The translations under genes and the position numbers were made by a program. The notes beneath the pieces were generated by a model. The model was not told the DNA's origin. It did no database searches and worked only from the letters and a program-made list of their open reading frames with translations. A stretch of DNA of 64,000 bases from Blakeslea trispora. Taxonomy: Eukaryota > Mucoromycota > Mucoromycetes > Mucorales > Choanephoraceae. Below are positions 48,714 through 60,420 of this stretch, one piece after another. Within the stretch, counting starts at the first letter, position 1. Each line of letters opens with the position of its first letter. The stretch lies in the NCBI GenBank assembly GCA_025331445.1, contig JAIWNE010000084.1, positions 1 to 64,000 of the forward strand, in the 5' to 3' direction.

Positions 48714-49731
48714 TAGGTAGCATTTTAATTGATATATACATTGAATAGGTGAAAAGGCATTGTTAGAATCTTGTACTCCATCTCAAATGAAGCTCTGAGC
48801 ATTTTTGCTTTTGCATTTCAGCATGTGGGAAAACTGACCTTGTTATTTTCTTTCGAATCTTGACACACAGAGAGAGAGAGAGTTATAAAGTTCTTTGTGG
48901 CTTCGATCTTCACAACATTGTAGCAAAAAAGAAAGAATTTCGAAATATGTCAACATATTTATATGTCGACTATTCAGTAGATAGTGTCAAAGCTGTGTTG
49001 ACTTTAAGCTTCTATACTTTTAACTCTAGTTGACAATACATCGTGGATTGTGTTTATAGCAATCAATGTTATATAGTTCATTTTTTGTTGATTACTTCTC
49101 AAGCTAGTTTCTTTTTGACAATAGAGAATGTATCTTTAGCCATTGAAGCGCTTCAATGGTTTATGCTAAACAAAAAAGGATATAGGGATTGTTCTACCAA
49201 ATGAATTATAACGAAAATTTAAAAGACTTGCTTTGCAGAGCTCAAAGATGCAGAGATGCAGTACTGATGCACTTTGTACAGTGTAAATCAATTGTCTGAA
49301 AGATTAAGAGTCAATGACTATGAATCATTCCATTTTAGCGGGCTAATTGATGAGCAGTCTGGGTGGTTCTGTTGATTGCTATTGTCCCTTGGTAGTTCTG
49401 TAAATTAAATTTGATGGTGGCTGGCTCCAAATAATGATGTGGCCGAAAAGGAATGTGATTATCATAGTGATGTCTTAGATCAATTGCACTTTACATTATT
49501 AGCTATTTTGGCCACATGTTTGAACTGTTCTCTGTCTCTCAAATTTAGAGCAAGTAAACTTTGAAAGAAGTACAAATATATTGTTTTTTTGAATAAGGCT
49601 TACAAAAAAAAAAGAAGAAGAAAAAAAAAGAAGAAAAAAAAAGAAGAAAAAAAAAGAAAAAAAAAAAGAGAAAAGAAAAACAAAAAAAGGGTAATGGTAA
49701 CAAATCATACGAAAAGAAAAAAAGATGATGA
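48714..49731. other. Non-coding stretch with a 3' purine tract
   Basis: Short AG repeat at 48871-48882 and a long A/G-rich tract at about 49602-49677 lying in the 3' region of the minus-strand gene ending at 49732. The frames through that tract on both strands are low complexity. Confidence 0.5.
49602..49677. repeat. Poly-purine (A/G) tract
   Basis: Irregular AAGAAGAAAAAAA-type units, visible directly. It produces Lys/Glu-rich and Phe-rich false frames on the two strands. Confidence 0.85.
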
Positions 49732-50800
49732 TTACAGATCGAAATCTAGCAAGTCTAAGGAGGGGAGAGAGAGAGAAATACGATATCAGAAAGATTGCAT
49801 CAATATAGATATAAGCGTGCATGACATTACCAGCTAATTCTTGATCTGTTGCCATTGTAATTGGACTCATACTGTCATTGTAGCCACCGCGCTGTAGCCA
49901 AGAGTTGATCTGATCTTCAGTTACGTCACGGTTGGTATGGCTTCCTTTTTCTATCACTGGCCAGGAATGCTGAAGGAAGAGGTCTATGTCAGCCAAAGAA
50001 GGGGAAAGGCAGGTAGGGGTATATAATGGCACAAATGGACAAGATTTATTCTCGTCTTGGCTTAGAAATGAAGTACTTTGGGATAGAGAAGGCTCGGATA
50101 GAACAGCAGAAATCTTCCCTGAATCGCTTGTCACCAATCGAAATTGAAGTGAAGATAGAGTGCTTACACTACTGCAATCATCTTCATCATCACTGCTGCC
50201 TAAATCAGGAGTGGCTATTCCATGATAGTAATTGGCTGACTTATTAATTAAGTTCTTATATATCTGGATATCTTGAGGTGCATTTGAGTTTTTTAGACTG
50301 TTCATCATTCTCGCTTTAGCCCTATGCATGTTTTCTCTTAAACATCTGCTAAGCATCATGATGTTTTTCTTTGAATCATCTTGCTCGCTATAGGAAGAAC
50401 GAGCAGATAAGGCGCGGGAGTTCAATTTGCTTGTGAAAGAAGCATCGGATGCCGATAAAGGCCTAATCTGTCGGCTCAATGACTTTAACTCCTGCAAAGA
50501 CATTTTTTGTCTGCCGTTGCATGGCTTGCCCAATATGATTTTCTTTGTTTTCTTTGTTTTTGAAATTTTTCTGGGTATATTGCTTAGCATCATATAGCTG
50601 TCCCTTCTCTTCTGACAGTCTTTTGGTGATATGTATGTTCCTTCCTTAGCACTTAGAGAGGATGAGCTTATAAATCTAAAGTTAAAAAATGTATGGCTTT
50701 GTAGGTTGTTTCAAAACCCTCACCTTTTGATGCTATCAACAAGGTACATGCATGAGTTGATATGAAAGGGTTCGTTTTGGTTCATAAAAAGGCTCTGCAT
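49732..50800 (-). CDS. Hypothetical Ser-rich protein (311 aa)
   Basis: Three exons, 50800-50724, 50675-49831 and 49745-49732, all in phase; the last codes only DFDL and the stop. The first exon (MQSLFMNQNEPFHINSCMYL) joins cleanly to FISSSSLSAKEGTYISPKD. The protein has basic stretches (RKISKTKKTKKIILGKP), a helical block (LSRCLRENMHRAKARMMNSL), an acidic cluster (GSSDDEDDCSS) and a conserved-looking end (DIDLFLQHSWPVIEKGSHTNRDVTEDQINSWLQRGG). Another acceptor 9 nt upstream of the chosen one would instead run into a Phe-rich frame and is less likely. No domain I recognise; disordered and probably phosphorylated, by composition. Confidence 0.6.
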
Positions 50801-53144
50801 GTTTTCCCTAAATAGACAGCTAAGAGAAAAAGAAAGAGGAGGAGAGAGAGAGAGAGGAAGGAAAAGTTTTTTTTTTGGGTCTTAAATAAAAATGGGACTT
50901 GTGAAAAAAAAACAATTTTTAGGTTTTTTTAAAGACACGCAAAGAGGTTTGCTATTTGTGCATTAAGAAAAGATGAACTTAAAGTTCAGCGAATGACAAA
51001 TAAAGGTTGCTTTCTTACTTGACTATGCATTTAGCTTGGCTTTCTTGTCTACCAATAATTTTCAGATCTATGTTGCTTAACAGTTACTGAAGTTCCTTTT
51101 TGTTGTAAAAGCCTCATAAAAAAATTTAAAGACTATTTAGAAGCGGAGACAAAGAAGACTGCTTTGATTGAAGGGAACAAAAGGTCAATTAAAGACTTGA
51201 GGAAAAATGTTTTGTCCCTGTATTCTTTGTTTTTGAATTACCGCGGCTAATTGCATCAGATCATCAAAATGAAAAAAGATACCCATCGTTTCCACGGCAA
51301 CCGTACGACATTAAAAGGACAGTTTAGTTTATTGCAGATTGTGCTGGAAACATTGCATAGAAGTACTTGTCAATATGAATTTGGGTACTGCTGGCTGCTA
51401 AGGCTAACAAGCAGTGTCCACCTGAAGTAACCATACGCTAAACTAGAGATGCATACTGTGTTCATCATTTTCTCATCAGATCTCAGCTGAGGCTCAATGC
51501 GATTACGTTTCCAGTTGTCATTATAGACATAAAGCAATGACAGTACTTAATACATGCTACATAAACAATGCACACTATAAATACATGCCTTGTTCTTGAT
51601 TTAATGCAATAGAATTAGCCTAGCATGCTGTACAGAAAAGGAACGAAAACCCCAATGAAACATTGGTATGATATGCAGGTATCTTTTTTTAATTTATGTA
51701 GAACATCAGTATCTGTTTATGTCATACAATGCGACGTGTAACGAAAACACAGTAAAAGGTAATGAGCTTCTCGTTAAATCCTGGGAAAGAAGGATGAGGC
51801 AAGCAATTGTTGTTACATGAATTCGCTAGCACTATGAATTGAGTTCCTAAAAAAAACAGACAAGAGAATATTCAAATCTCAACCTACTGTGCTTGACGGT
51901 AAATCATGCTTTGATAGAATAGCCATCTCTCTTACTAGAATCAAGCATATATATTAAGAATGTTTATTACGAGTTGAAGTTACATTTATAGATTTCCTCA
52001 AGGAAATGATCTACAATCATTCCAACAAAAGAAACCATAGCAAAGCAACCAATTCATTTTATTCGTTGCTGAAACAAAAAAAGCGACAGGAAACAAAAGA
52101 AAAGGCACAAAGTTCTGAGTGAAGGGAAAAGTAATATAAGCATAATATCTTGTCCTTTTTTTTTTTGAAAACGCTTAAAATTGAAACATACCAAAGAATA
52201 AACAAATAAATTGCCTGTTTTGATCTGATTAGAGGACAAGAGAATTGACCGAAGAAAAACTATAAAAAAGAAACGTTCAAGCTCTCATTTGACTTGATAC
52301 TCTAGACTAACTATTCATTCAAGTTCTTACTTGATCTTTCAATTGAATTGTTGTTACACAGGAGCCAAGCAATGACAATGAATGCTAAAAAAGGTTTCTG
52401 TAGAGGCTTGTGTAACATCCAGTCAATTTGATGCTGATGAAATCTTGTGTTGATATGTTCAAAAATAGCACAAAAAAATTAAACGCTTAAAAGCAAAATG
52501 TACAACCCATATTATCACATGCACCATACTTAGAACTTAATATGCGAAGACTATAAAGGTCAATACATCGAAGCCTTCTCTTTCTTTATAAATTATTCCT
52601 GAAGAAAAAAAAAACATGTCAAATAAAAGCTTAATGCAGCTCCGCAAAATCTGTGGCAAAGCTCAGTGTGCACACACAGAAAGTCAGAGAGAAGATGGCG
52701 TATTGATTTCTGAGTGATCAGCAATTTCTTTTTTTTTTGGTGTACAAGAGTGATGATCTCCAATAGATGTAAGTAAACTCTGAACGAATGAAGTTTATGC
52801 ATTTCAAGCGTCAGCTTTTAAAAGCTCGAGCGAATCAGAAGGACAGAATTAGGGTGGATATTGAATTTCAATCAACGCAAAAGCCAGTACATTCCTGTCC
52901 TACCTTCTTGTGGCCCGTTATTGCAGGAAATTCGGCCCACGTTTTGACCAGAACTAAATTGATTTGATTGTGATCTAACAGTGCACTTTATGTCTACACC
53001 GAACTTTTTTTTAGCCCCTCAGCTTTTAGATGAAGTTCTCTATTCTGGGCATCTTGTTTCCTCTTTCTGTTTTCTTTCTCTTTTTTTTCTCTCTCTTTCT
53101 TTTCCAAGTAAACAAAAACAACTCAAACCAAGACATCTCCATAA
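50801..53144. other. Divergent intergenic region
   Basis: About 2.3 kb between divergent genes with no supportable coding sequence. AG-rich DNA just upstream of the minus gene (50829-50862) and a CT-rich tract just upstream of the bHLH gene (about 53060-53105) look like promoter elements. Frames at 52054-52239 and 52593-52802 are unsupported. Confidence 0.5.
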
Positions 53145-55334
53145 ATGGACTTATCTACTTTCCAACTGGTAGATGCCATGAATGATATGGACATGCTCAG
53201 AAGCTTGTCTAATCAACAAGAAGAATTCTGTAACCAAGAACAACAGCGACAGCAACAGCAACAACAGCATGCAACTTCAACTGATGACAGCGGCGCCTAT
53301 GAACAATTTCAGGGTGATATTAATATATTGTTTCAACAAAATCATACTAGCAATCAACACATGAATAACTTTCTTCCATTCAAAAACAACGCACCAAACA
53401 ATACATCAAATCAAGTCATGGTATCGCCTCACTATAGCAGACCATCTTCTGCTACCATCCGAGGCGAATGTTTCGACCAACAAGAGGTATATAATAGCAA
53501 AAACACTTTCAATGAATGTATGTATAATTTATACTTTATTGCTTCTCTCTGTCGACATGCCTCTCATCACATAGGATATTTTTACTCCTCTTATATCACC
53601 AGCTATGACTCCTTCCTTCAATTACCAAATGCCACAGTCAACTAAACATAACTTTTCGTCTGGCAACGACATGACATTCTCTCCATTATCTTCACCTGCT
53701 ATCTTGCCTCAAATGGATCGCCAACAAAAGCAATCGAGCTTTCCAAAGAAAGGTTCTTCTAGTAATGACAACAGTAGGTTAAATGAAGACAACGAGCAAT
53801 ATGAAGACATATCTATGAACGAAATTTGCGAGCAATATGAGCAGCTTGAACAAGCAAAGTTGTTGATTACTCAAAAACTTTCTCAACTTCAAAAAACACA
53901 AAACCAACATTTGTATAATAACAATCAGTTTCAACATCACTTGATGTCATCTTCAGGTCCAAAGAATTTGACAAAAAGTGGTAAGTAAAGCAAAATGTCC
54001 TTTATTTTTTTTTTACAAGACAGAAGGACTCATTTTTCTTCTGTTTGTCTAAAGGAACTCAACAATCTCATTTAAACAACATATCAGTTTCTGCATATCA
54101 AAACATGTCTGAGCCAAGTTCACCATTGCAATCACCTCATATGGAACCTGCAACGCCTGCTTCTTTGATGAACATGAAAGTCAATAACTCAATTCCTTCA
54201 AAACTTCAATTCTCTTCAAGTAACAGAGCTCATTCAATCTATGCAAATAGAAATATATCCCAGCCTCAACCTCCTTCTGCATTATCAGTATCATCTGTAA
54301 GCACGCCTGTGTCAGTTCACTTTGATGCAGTTTCCACTACTACAGCAGCAGAAGTCAATGCTTTTCAATCTCCCGTTGCAATCCATGACAAAAACATGAT
54401 TGTCTCTCCTATGCTTACACCTACTGCAATCATGTCCAATCCTGTAGGTCAATCTGCTCCTCCTCCATCTCCTCTTGCACTTCATCCTCGCAAGCAATCT
54501 GTTCGTTCATCAACGAAATCTGAGAGACAAACAAGACATAAAAAACAAAGGCGTGAATCAGCCGATAGCAAGGTTGTGAATGGAATTCATTCGTCTCCTC
54601 GTGCTCTGAAGCCCTTGTTGATCAGTCCAACTCTTAACCCTGGTCCAAAGCCTTTGCCCAATGCTATGCTAGGATCGGTCAATAGCAGTAATAGCAGCGC
54701 TGCAAGTGGCTCTAAAGGCAGTGCGGTTCATTCTGTAGAGGATGCAGAGCACATCTTGGCAACTCGGTCCAATTATCAAAATTTGATGGAAGGAAAAGGT
54801 GCAGCACTAGGTATTGCTTTCTCTACACAGATCAAGAGTGGACTAGAGGTTAGGAGAACTGCTCACAAAGCTGCTGAGCAAAAGCGCCGAGATTCTCTTA
54901 AAGAATGGTTTGACAGATTAAGGCATGAGGTTGAAGAAGGCTATGTAAAGCGACAAAAGACATTGATGTCACAAATCATCAAGGAACAAGAGCTAGAGAA
55001 AGCCATCAGCTCAAAGAAAACTGGCAGTGCTAATACCGAAGATGACCAAAGTGAAGATACAAGTTCTAGTATGAAGCCTCTTTCAAAGGTTCTTTTACTC
55101 CAATATGCATACGAATACATTGCTTCGTTGAAAAGCAGTCTTGAAGAAAAAGATGCTATCATTAAAGAATTGACTGGAGGTAATGATAAAAGTACGCACT
55201 GCGGTTTAAAGCGCAAACAGTCGTCTGCAGAAGAAGAAAGCAGTCATCAAACTTGTCGTCATTCTCCTGGTGATAGAAGTCTCGAAGAAATGGAAACAAT
55301 AATAGAAGAGGATCACACAACAGAAAGCGGGTAA
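53145..55334 (+). CDS. bHLH transcription factor with extended loop (676 aa)
   Basis: Three exons, 53145-53517, 53603-53980 and 54055-55334, in phase. The N-terminal half is Gln/Asn/Ser-rich and may be an activation region; a short coiled-coil-like segment (ICEQYEQLEQAKLLITQKL) lies before the second intron. The basic region RRTAHKAAEQKRRDSL near residue 517 has the His, Glu and Arg that contact CACGTG-type E-boxes. Helix 1 (LKEWFDRLRHEV) is followed by a loop of over 50 residues and helix 2 (PLSKVLLLQYAYEYIASL), then a short leucine-spaced helix (EEKDAIIKEL). It is a nuclear regulator, probably dimeric. Target genes cannot be told from sequence. The product is of the broad fungal E-box class (Pho4/Ino/Max-like); orthology is unassigned. 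Confidence 0.88.
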
Positions 55335-55981
55335 ATGTGATCCCTTTCTTATATACCTCATTTTAAGTTGATCTGTCAGAAAATGATACGTAAACAAAAC
55401 TCTTTATGTACCTTCTATGCCCCCCTAAACATCTTGAAAACACCACCTTCCTTTTATATATCTATGCCACATACAATATGATTCCTATATCTAATGCTTA
55501 ATAGCACTTGTCATCCATTCTTATCATTGTTTTTGTTTTATACCTGTACTTTTTCCTCTCTCTCTCTTTTTGTCTTTTTTACTTTGCTTAGGCATGTACA
55601 GATACTTTTGTTCATTTAATAAATATTTATCTCAAATAGTAAGACTTTTCTCCGGAAATTGCCAAGTTCAAGGTCTTACTAGATGTCTTGAATAAATGAC
55701 AGCAGTTCAATTGATAGCATAGTTTTGATGTTGCCTTTCGTTTAAAATGGCATGAATCCTTCTTCATTGTACCTTTTTGAATCTCAGGGGAATTTTTTTG
55801 TGACTTCTGTGACAAGTATTGTCCTTTATTTTTTCTGAAAGTTTTCACTTTTTTTTATATTCTCATTTTTTTATTTTCTTTAACTAAAGGAAAGAGCTAT
55901 TTGACACTCTTGGTGTAAACACAAAAGAAGAAAAAAAAACCCACCACTAGAGGAAAAAAAAGCAGCAGCATAAAGAAGAGG
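55335..55981. other. Tandem intergenic region between the bHLH and nucleotidyltransferase genes
   Basis: Holds the 3' end of the bHLH transcript (AATAAA-like words near 55617-55624) and the T-rich promoter of the next gene. Minus frames at 55627-55848 and 55897-56160 are unsupported. Confidence 0.5.
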
Positions 55982-58520
55982 ATGCAGGCATCCAAAGATT
56001 GTCTTGATATACAAATTGAAATCCCCACACTTGCAGTAGCAAGCAATAATATTAAGCATACACCATCTTTAGACGATGACCTTGCAGCCGATGAGTCTGA
56101 CAGCTCCTTTGTACCGTACGCTCTTAATATACAGCAAGAAGACAATCTTTCAATAGACATTATTCAGCTGTATAACGTATGTGTTGTATATAAAGTCATA
56201 AAGGAGAGCCCTCCCTTCTGTTTTTATTTTTCTTAAAAATAAGCATTTACTATAGGATCTTTTGCCTACCAAAGAGAGTTACGATAGACGTACGAAATTT
56301 GTCAAGTCAATGGAGCGACTGCTGAACAATGAATGGCCCGATCATGACATCAAAGCCAATGTGTTTGGGTAAGCTATCTTAGATCCTCTTCAACTATTCA
56401 ACTTTCTCCCCCAAAGATCAACATGCATACATTTCAAGAATGGCGTTACTAATCAGCACAAACTACAGCTCTTCAGTCAGTGATTTGGGAACAAGCTCTT
56501 CAGATGTCGATCTATGTATCACTACACCATGGTTAGGGTTGCGTAATGTACGAGTGCTCGCCAAGCTATTTCGAAAATGTAAATTGAATCATTCAACTGT
56601 CAGTAGTTTTTCAACTACTCAATTTTCTTTCTATTGGTTTTTTTTGGGACTAATTTTCCTTTTATAGGTGGCATGCAACATGTTGTGTGTGTTCCTCGCG
56701 CAAAAGTACCTATTGTTCGTTTGTTTGATCCAGAACTGTAAGTCTAAAGATATCTTTTTTTTTTCGATTTCAATTTTTTTAACAATTTAAACATCAGACA
56801 ACTTTCATGCGATATCAATGTAAACAACACATTAGCCCTTCAAAACACTAAAATGATAAAAACCTATGTTGCATTGGACCCACGTGTCAGGCCTTTGATT
56901 ATGTCAATTAAACATTGGACAAAACAACGATCACTAAATGATGCTGGTAAAACAAAAAGCATTAGCTCACATTTTATTTTGCTTATGTAATGTCTTTTTG
57001 GATGCCTATTTTTTTTAGCTAATGGAGGAACATTGTCATCTTATACCTGGACATGCATGATTATCAATTTCTTACAACAACGACAGCCACCTATTTTGCC
57101 TGTGCTTCACTTGATCGAAAATGAAGGCAAAGATGAAGATTACTTTTACGATGATGTCGAGAAATTAAAAGGCTTTGGCAGTAAGAATTACGAGAGCCTA
57201 GGTGGTTTGCTGTTTGCTTTCTTTCGTCGGTATGCAGTCGAGTTTGATTACAGCGAGCAAGTAGTTTCAGTCAGAAATGGACGCTATCTCTCCAAGAAAG
57301 AGAAGGGCTGGGACGTTGGACGAAACAAAATCGGCTTATGTGTAGAAGAACCATTTAATGTTGGACGCAACTTGGGCAATTCTGCTGATGTAACATCTGT
57401 AAATGGTTTGCGATGCGAATTCCAAAGGGCATTAGACCTCTTGTTGCTAGGGGAAAGTCTTGACATTATTTCAAAAACCTATCAGCCTTTTTCTATAACA
57501 AGCAGTACTGACATACCCCCTCATCATGACAATAACACTAATAGCAACTATTTTTCTGACGCCCTTTCACTCACCCTACCTGCAGATAATCGCCAATCTC
57601 CATTCCTTTTATCAACCTATTCTTATGCTGATAGCACGCATCCATACGAACGACGACGAAGTATGGTCGATGGTATTTATTCCTATCCTTCAACATCTCT
57701 CCCTACACACATCCACTCCTACCGCACACCAACGTCATCTAAAACATTGCAATTGCCTTCCAGCACGTTCCGTCCTCGCTTCAGTTCACCGCAGGCACTT
57801 GACTCTATTTTGAAAATTCGAACTACACGACATGGAAGTCACCCTTTACCTCCCGTTCCTTCAACATTGCTTTCTATGCTTAATATCAGTGCCAATCATG
57901 GTACAGATCAATCGGTAGATAAGATTTTGGCAAGGTATCATCCCAAAAAGAATGTATCTAAGCCTGGTTCAATGCAGTCTTTATCTGAGGCAAGAGCCGT
58001 AAGAAAGACTGCAGGGAGTAGTCATTACAGACGCGGCAAGGCACATCATCATCGCCATGCTCCCACTCATGATTATGCTACTATCAACAACAACAATAGC
58101 AATACTAGCACACTACATACACATCATTATGAGCGAAAATCAAGACGTCGTTCGAGTGGTATGGAATGGCCGAGTATATTAAAAGATATGAACAACAATA
58201 GTAATGATTCTCAAGAGAAGCCTAATGTATGGGTCTCTGAGCAACCTCAGCGCTCAAGGCGATGGTCAACTACCAAATCATCGCCTGTCATTGATTCATC
58301 TGAACCAGTACCCAAGACCGAGATAGAACCAAAGAAGAAAACAATGGCAGAGATTGTGAAAGTGCATACACCGCCTATAGTGAAACCAAAATCGCCTCTT
58401 GCTAGTGTCAGTTCATCCAGTAACAAGAGCAATAGTAAGAGCAATAACAAAAAACAAAAGAGTAGTAACAAGTCTGCTACCAACAGCAGTTCTAAACAAC
58501 AAAAGAAAAAGAAACGTTAA
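55982..58520 (+). CDS. Cid1/Trf-family RNA nucleotidyltransferase (poly(A)/poly(U) polymerase type)
   Basis: Adds untemplated nucleotides to RNA 3' ends. Six exons, 55982-56176, 56256-56368, 56469-56578, 56668-56737, 56798-56946 and 57019-58520, in phase, 712 aa. The polymerase-beta-like core shows GSSVSDLGTSSSDVDLC (residues 103-119) with metal ligands D115 and D117, and the third Asp in LSCDINVNN (D168). Then SIKHWTKQRSLNDA, GGTLSSYTWTCMIINFLQ, and the PAP-associated domain (GFGSKNYESLGGLLFAFFRRYAVEF, EEPFNVGRNLGN). The C-terminal third is disordered: Ser, His and Asn-rich, ending in a Lys-rich tail typical of RNA-binding or nuclear proteins. Whether it makes poly(A) or poly(U) cannot be decided by eye. 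The ATG at 55982 is the first in frame in this exon. Confidence 0.88.
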
Positions 58521-59426
58521 TCTCGTTAGCGGTAACGAGATATTTAGAACCCTAAAATGTACATATACAATTCTTAAAGACATATATAAAAACTAGAAGT
58601 TTTCTTTTTGTTTGTAACATATAGTTCTCAAATAAACGTCAAGAGACAACACTTGACATTTCTGCTAATACATCATGTTATAAATAAAGCATAGAATACA
58701 TTCTATAGCTCACCCCCCCATTAGACCAAGCTTTCTGATTGTTTTTGGTTTCCTTTCTATCACACATCAAAATCGTGGTTAATTGCTTTTTCATCAAGAT
58801 AGGCTCTCAAAACTATATTGCGCACAGATAAAAAAAAAAGAAAAGTATTCAGTATACAAAAGAAAAATGCTACCAAATGACAAGACATTCAAAGCAATAA
58901 AATCATTAGTAAATTAGGGTTAAAAAGAAAACAAGATGGTAGCATTTGTATTCGTTCGATTTAAGAGTGTCTGATTTAACAGTGCAATCCTTTGACTCAT
59001 ATCGCTTCGAGCGCTAAAATCCCATTCAATTGAAGTGTATGCTCGGTATAAGAGTGTATTTCCCAAGAACATAAAGACTAAATCGACTACAGCAAAAGGA
59101 TAATTTCAACTCTTTTCGATTTAAGCATATCTCCTCTCACTCTTTTTCCTCCCAGAAAAAAGTCACAAGCAACGTCATCGTTTTCATGAATGTGGAGAAA
59201 AAAAGTGAACAAAAGAAAAAAAAACAAGAAAGAAAAGAAAAAAGCGAAAAAATGAGAGAGAGCAAGAAAAAAATAGTTTATTTGCAGTCTCGGCCCCCCT
59301 GATATGTACCAGGCCTACCCACAGCTAAAAAAAAAAAAAAATTGTGCAAAGGACAGTAAAAAAAAATAATCACCTTATTCGCCAAAATCTCTTTTTTTTT
59401 TCTTTCTCTTTCATATATTAATAAAG
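58521..59426. other. Tandem intergenic region between nucleotidyltransferase and COX12
   Basis: No gene seen. A C run near 58713-58719 and A-rich DNA; the promoter of COX12 with T-rich blocks just before 59427. Confidence 0.5.
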
Positions 59427-59938
59427 ATGTCTGACGCTGCTGATACACAAAAGTTGACCACTGGTATGTAGAGCTCTTCTTTCTGTAGAAAACAACATAA
59501 TAACTTCTTTTTCTTCTATTTAGTTGGTTTCGACGCTCGGTAATGTGCCATGACAACACGACATTGTGTCGGTTTTCTTCTGTTTAGACTAACCTTATCT
59601 CTCTCTCTCTTAACAACAGTTTCCCCAACACCAACCAAACCAAGCAGTACGTATCATTGTAAACATGTCAAAACAGAACCTCTTTTCTTATCGACCTTTG
59701 TCAATATAGCTGCTGGCAAAACTATGTCGATTACTTCAAGTGTATCAACGCTCGTGGTGAAGAATTCGAACCCTGTCAACAATTCAAGAAGGCTTACCAC
59801 TCCTTGTGTCCTAACGAATGGGTAAGTTTTGATGAAAACAACAAGATAGAGACATACTGACTTTTTATGTGTGTATAGATCGAAAAGTGGGACTCTCAAA
59901 GAGAAGAAGGTCGTAACCCCTCCAACCTCCAAGTTTAA
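59427..59938 (+). CDS. COX12: Cytochrome c oxidase subunit VIb
   Basis: Intermembrane-space subunit of respiratory complex IV that bridges the dimer. Five exons, 59427-59463, 59524-59539, 59620-59646, 59710-59821 and 59879-59938, code for 83 aa, the same length as yeast Cox12. The second exon is only 16 nt. Residues 13-27 (VGFDARFPNTNQTKH), then C28-x9-C38 and C49-x10-C60, the twin cysteine motifs used for Mia40-dependent import and disulphide formation. The end PNEWIEKWDSQREEG is diagnostic. There is no cleavable presequence, as expected. It converges with the F-box gene. The join at H27, split CA/C, matches the family histidine and confirms that splice. Confidence 0.96.
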
Positions 59939-60420
59939 ATACGACAATAATACAGCATATTCTACTCTTTCCTTTCTTGTCTGCCTTTTTTTTTTATGTG
60001 CGTTCTTTTCGTATATGTTTATTGTAGTCCAATAGCAGGCATATCTTGGCTAATGCATTTACTGAAGAATGAGGCAACGAAGTGTAGTCTTTGTTATTTT
60101 GTTTGAGATACACTTTTTTTTGAATAATTGACCACAATTCAGAATCCAGCAGCTTACCCTTTGTGAGTCTCAATTGTCCATCAATTTGAAGTCCATTTGG
60201 ACAAATTTCCAAATTACATTTGGTCACTTTTTACATTATTTTATTCAAATAGACAACATGGAACTACTTTGTCTTGAATGAACTTCTTTTTTTCTCGAAA
60301 ACGAGCAGTACTCCCCCTTTTTAAAATGAGTTTTATGAACAAAGTTTATTCAGAAAAATAAAGGAGGAATATTCACATTATAATGTACACAAGCATTAGT
60401 ATTTCTAGGGAAAGAATCTA
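59939..60420. other. Convergent 3' flanks of COX12 and the F-box gene
   Basis: T runs and AT-rich DNA. The minus frame at 59994-60227 has no domain and lies in the likely 3' flanks, so it was not accepted. Confidence 0.5.

Noticed and set aside
49589..49837. Lys-rich plus-strand frame
   Set aside because: Low-complexity translation of a poly-purine tract in the 3' flank of a minus-strand gene.
59654..59947. 97-codon minus-strand frame over COX12
   Set aside because: Antisense to exons 4 and 5 of COX12.
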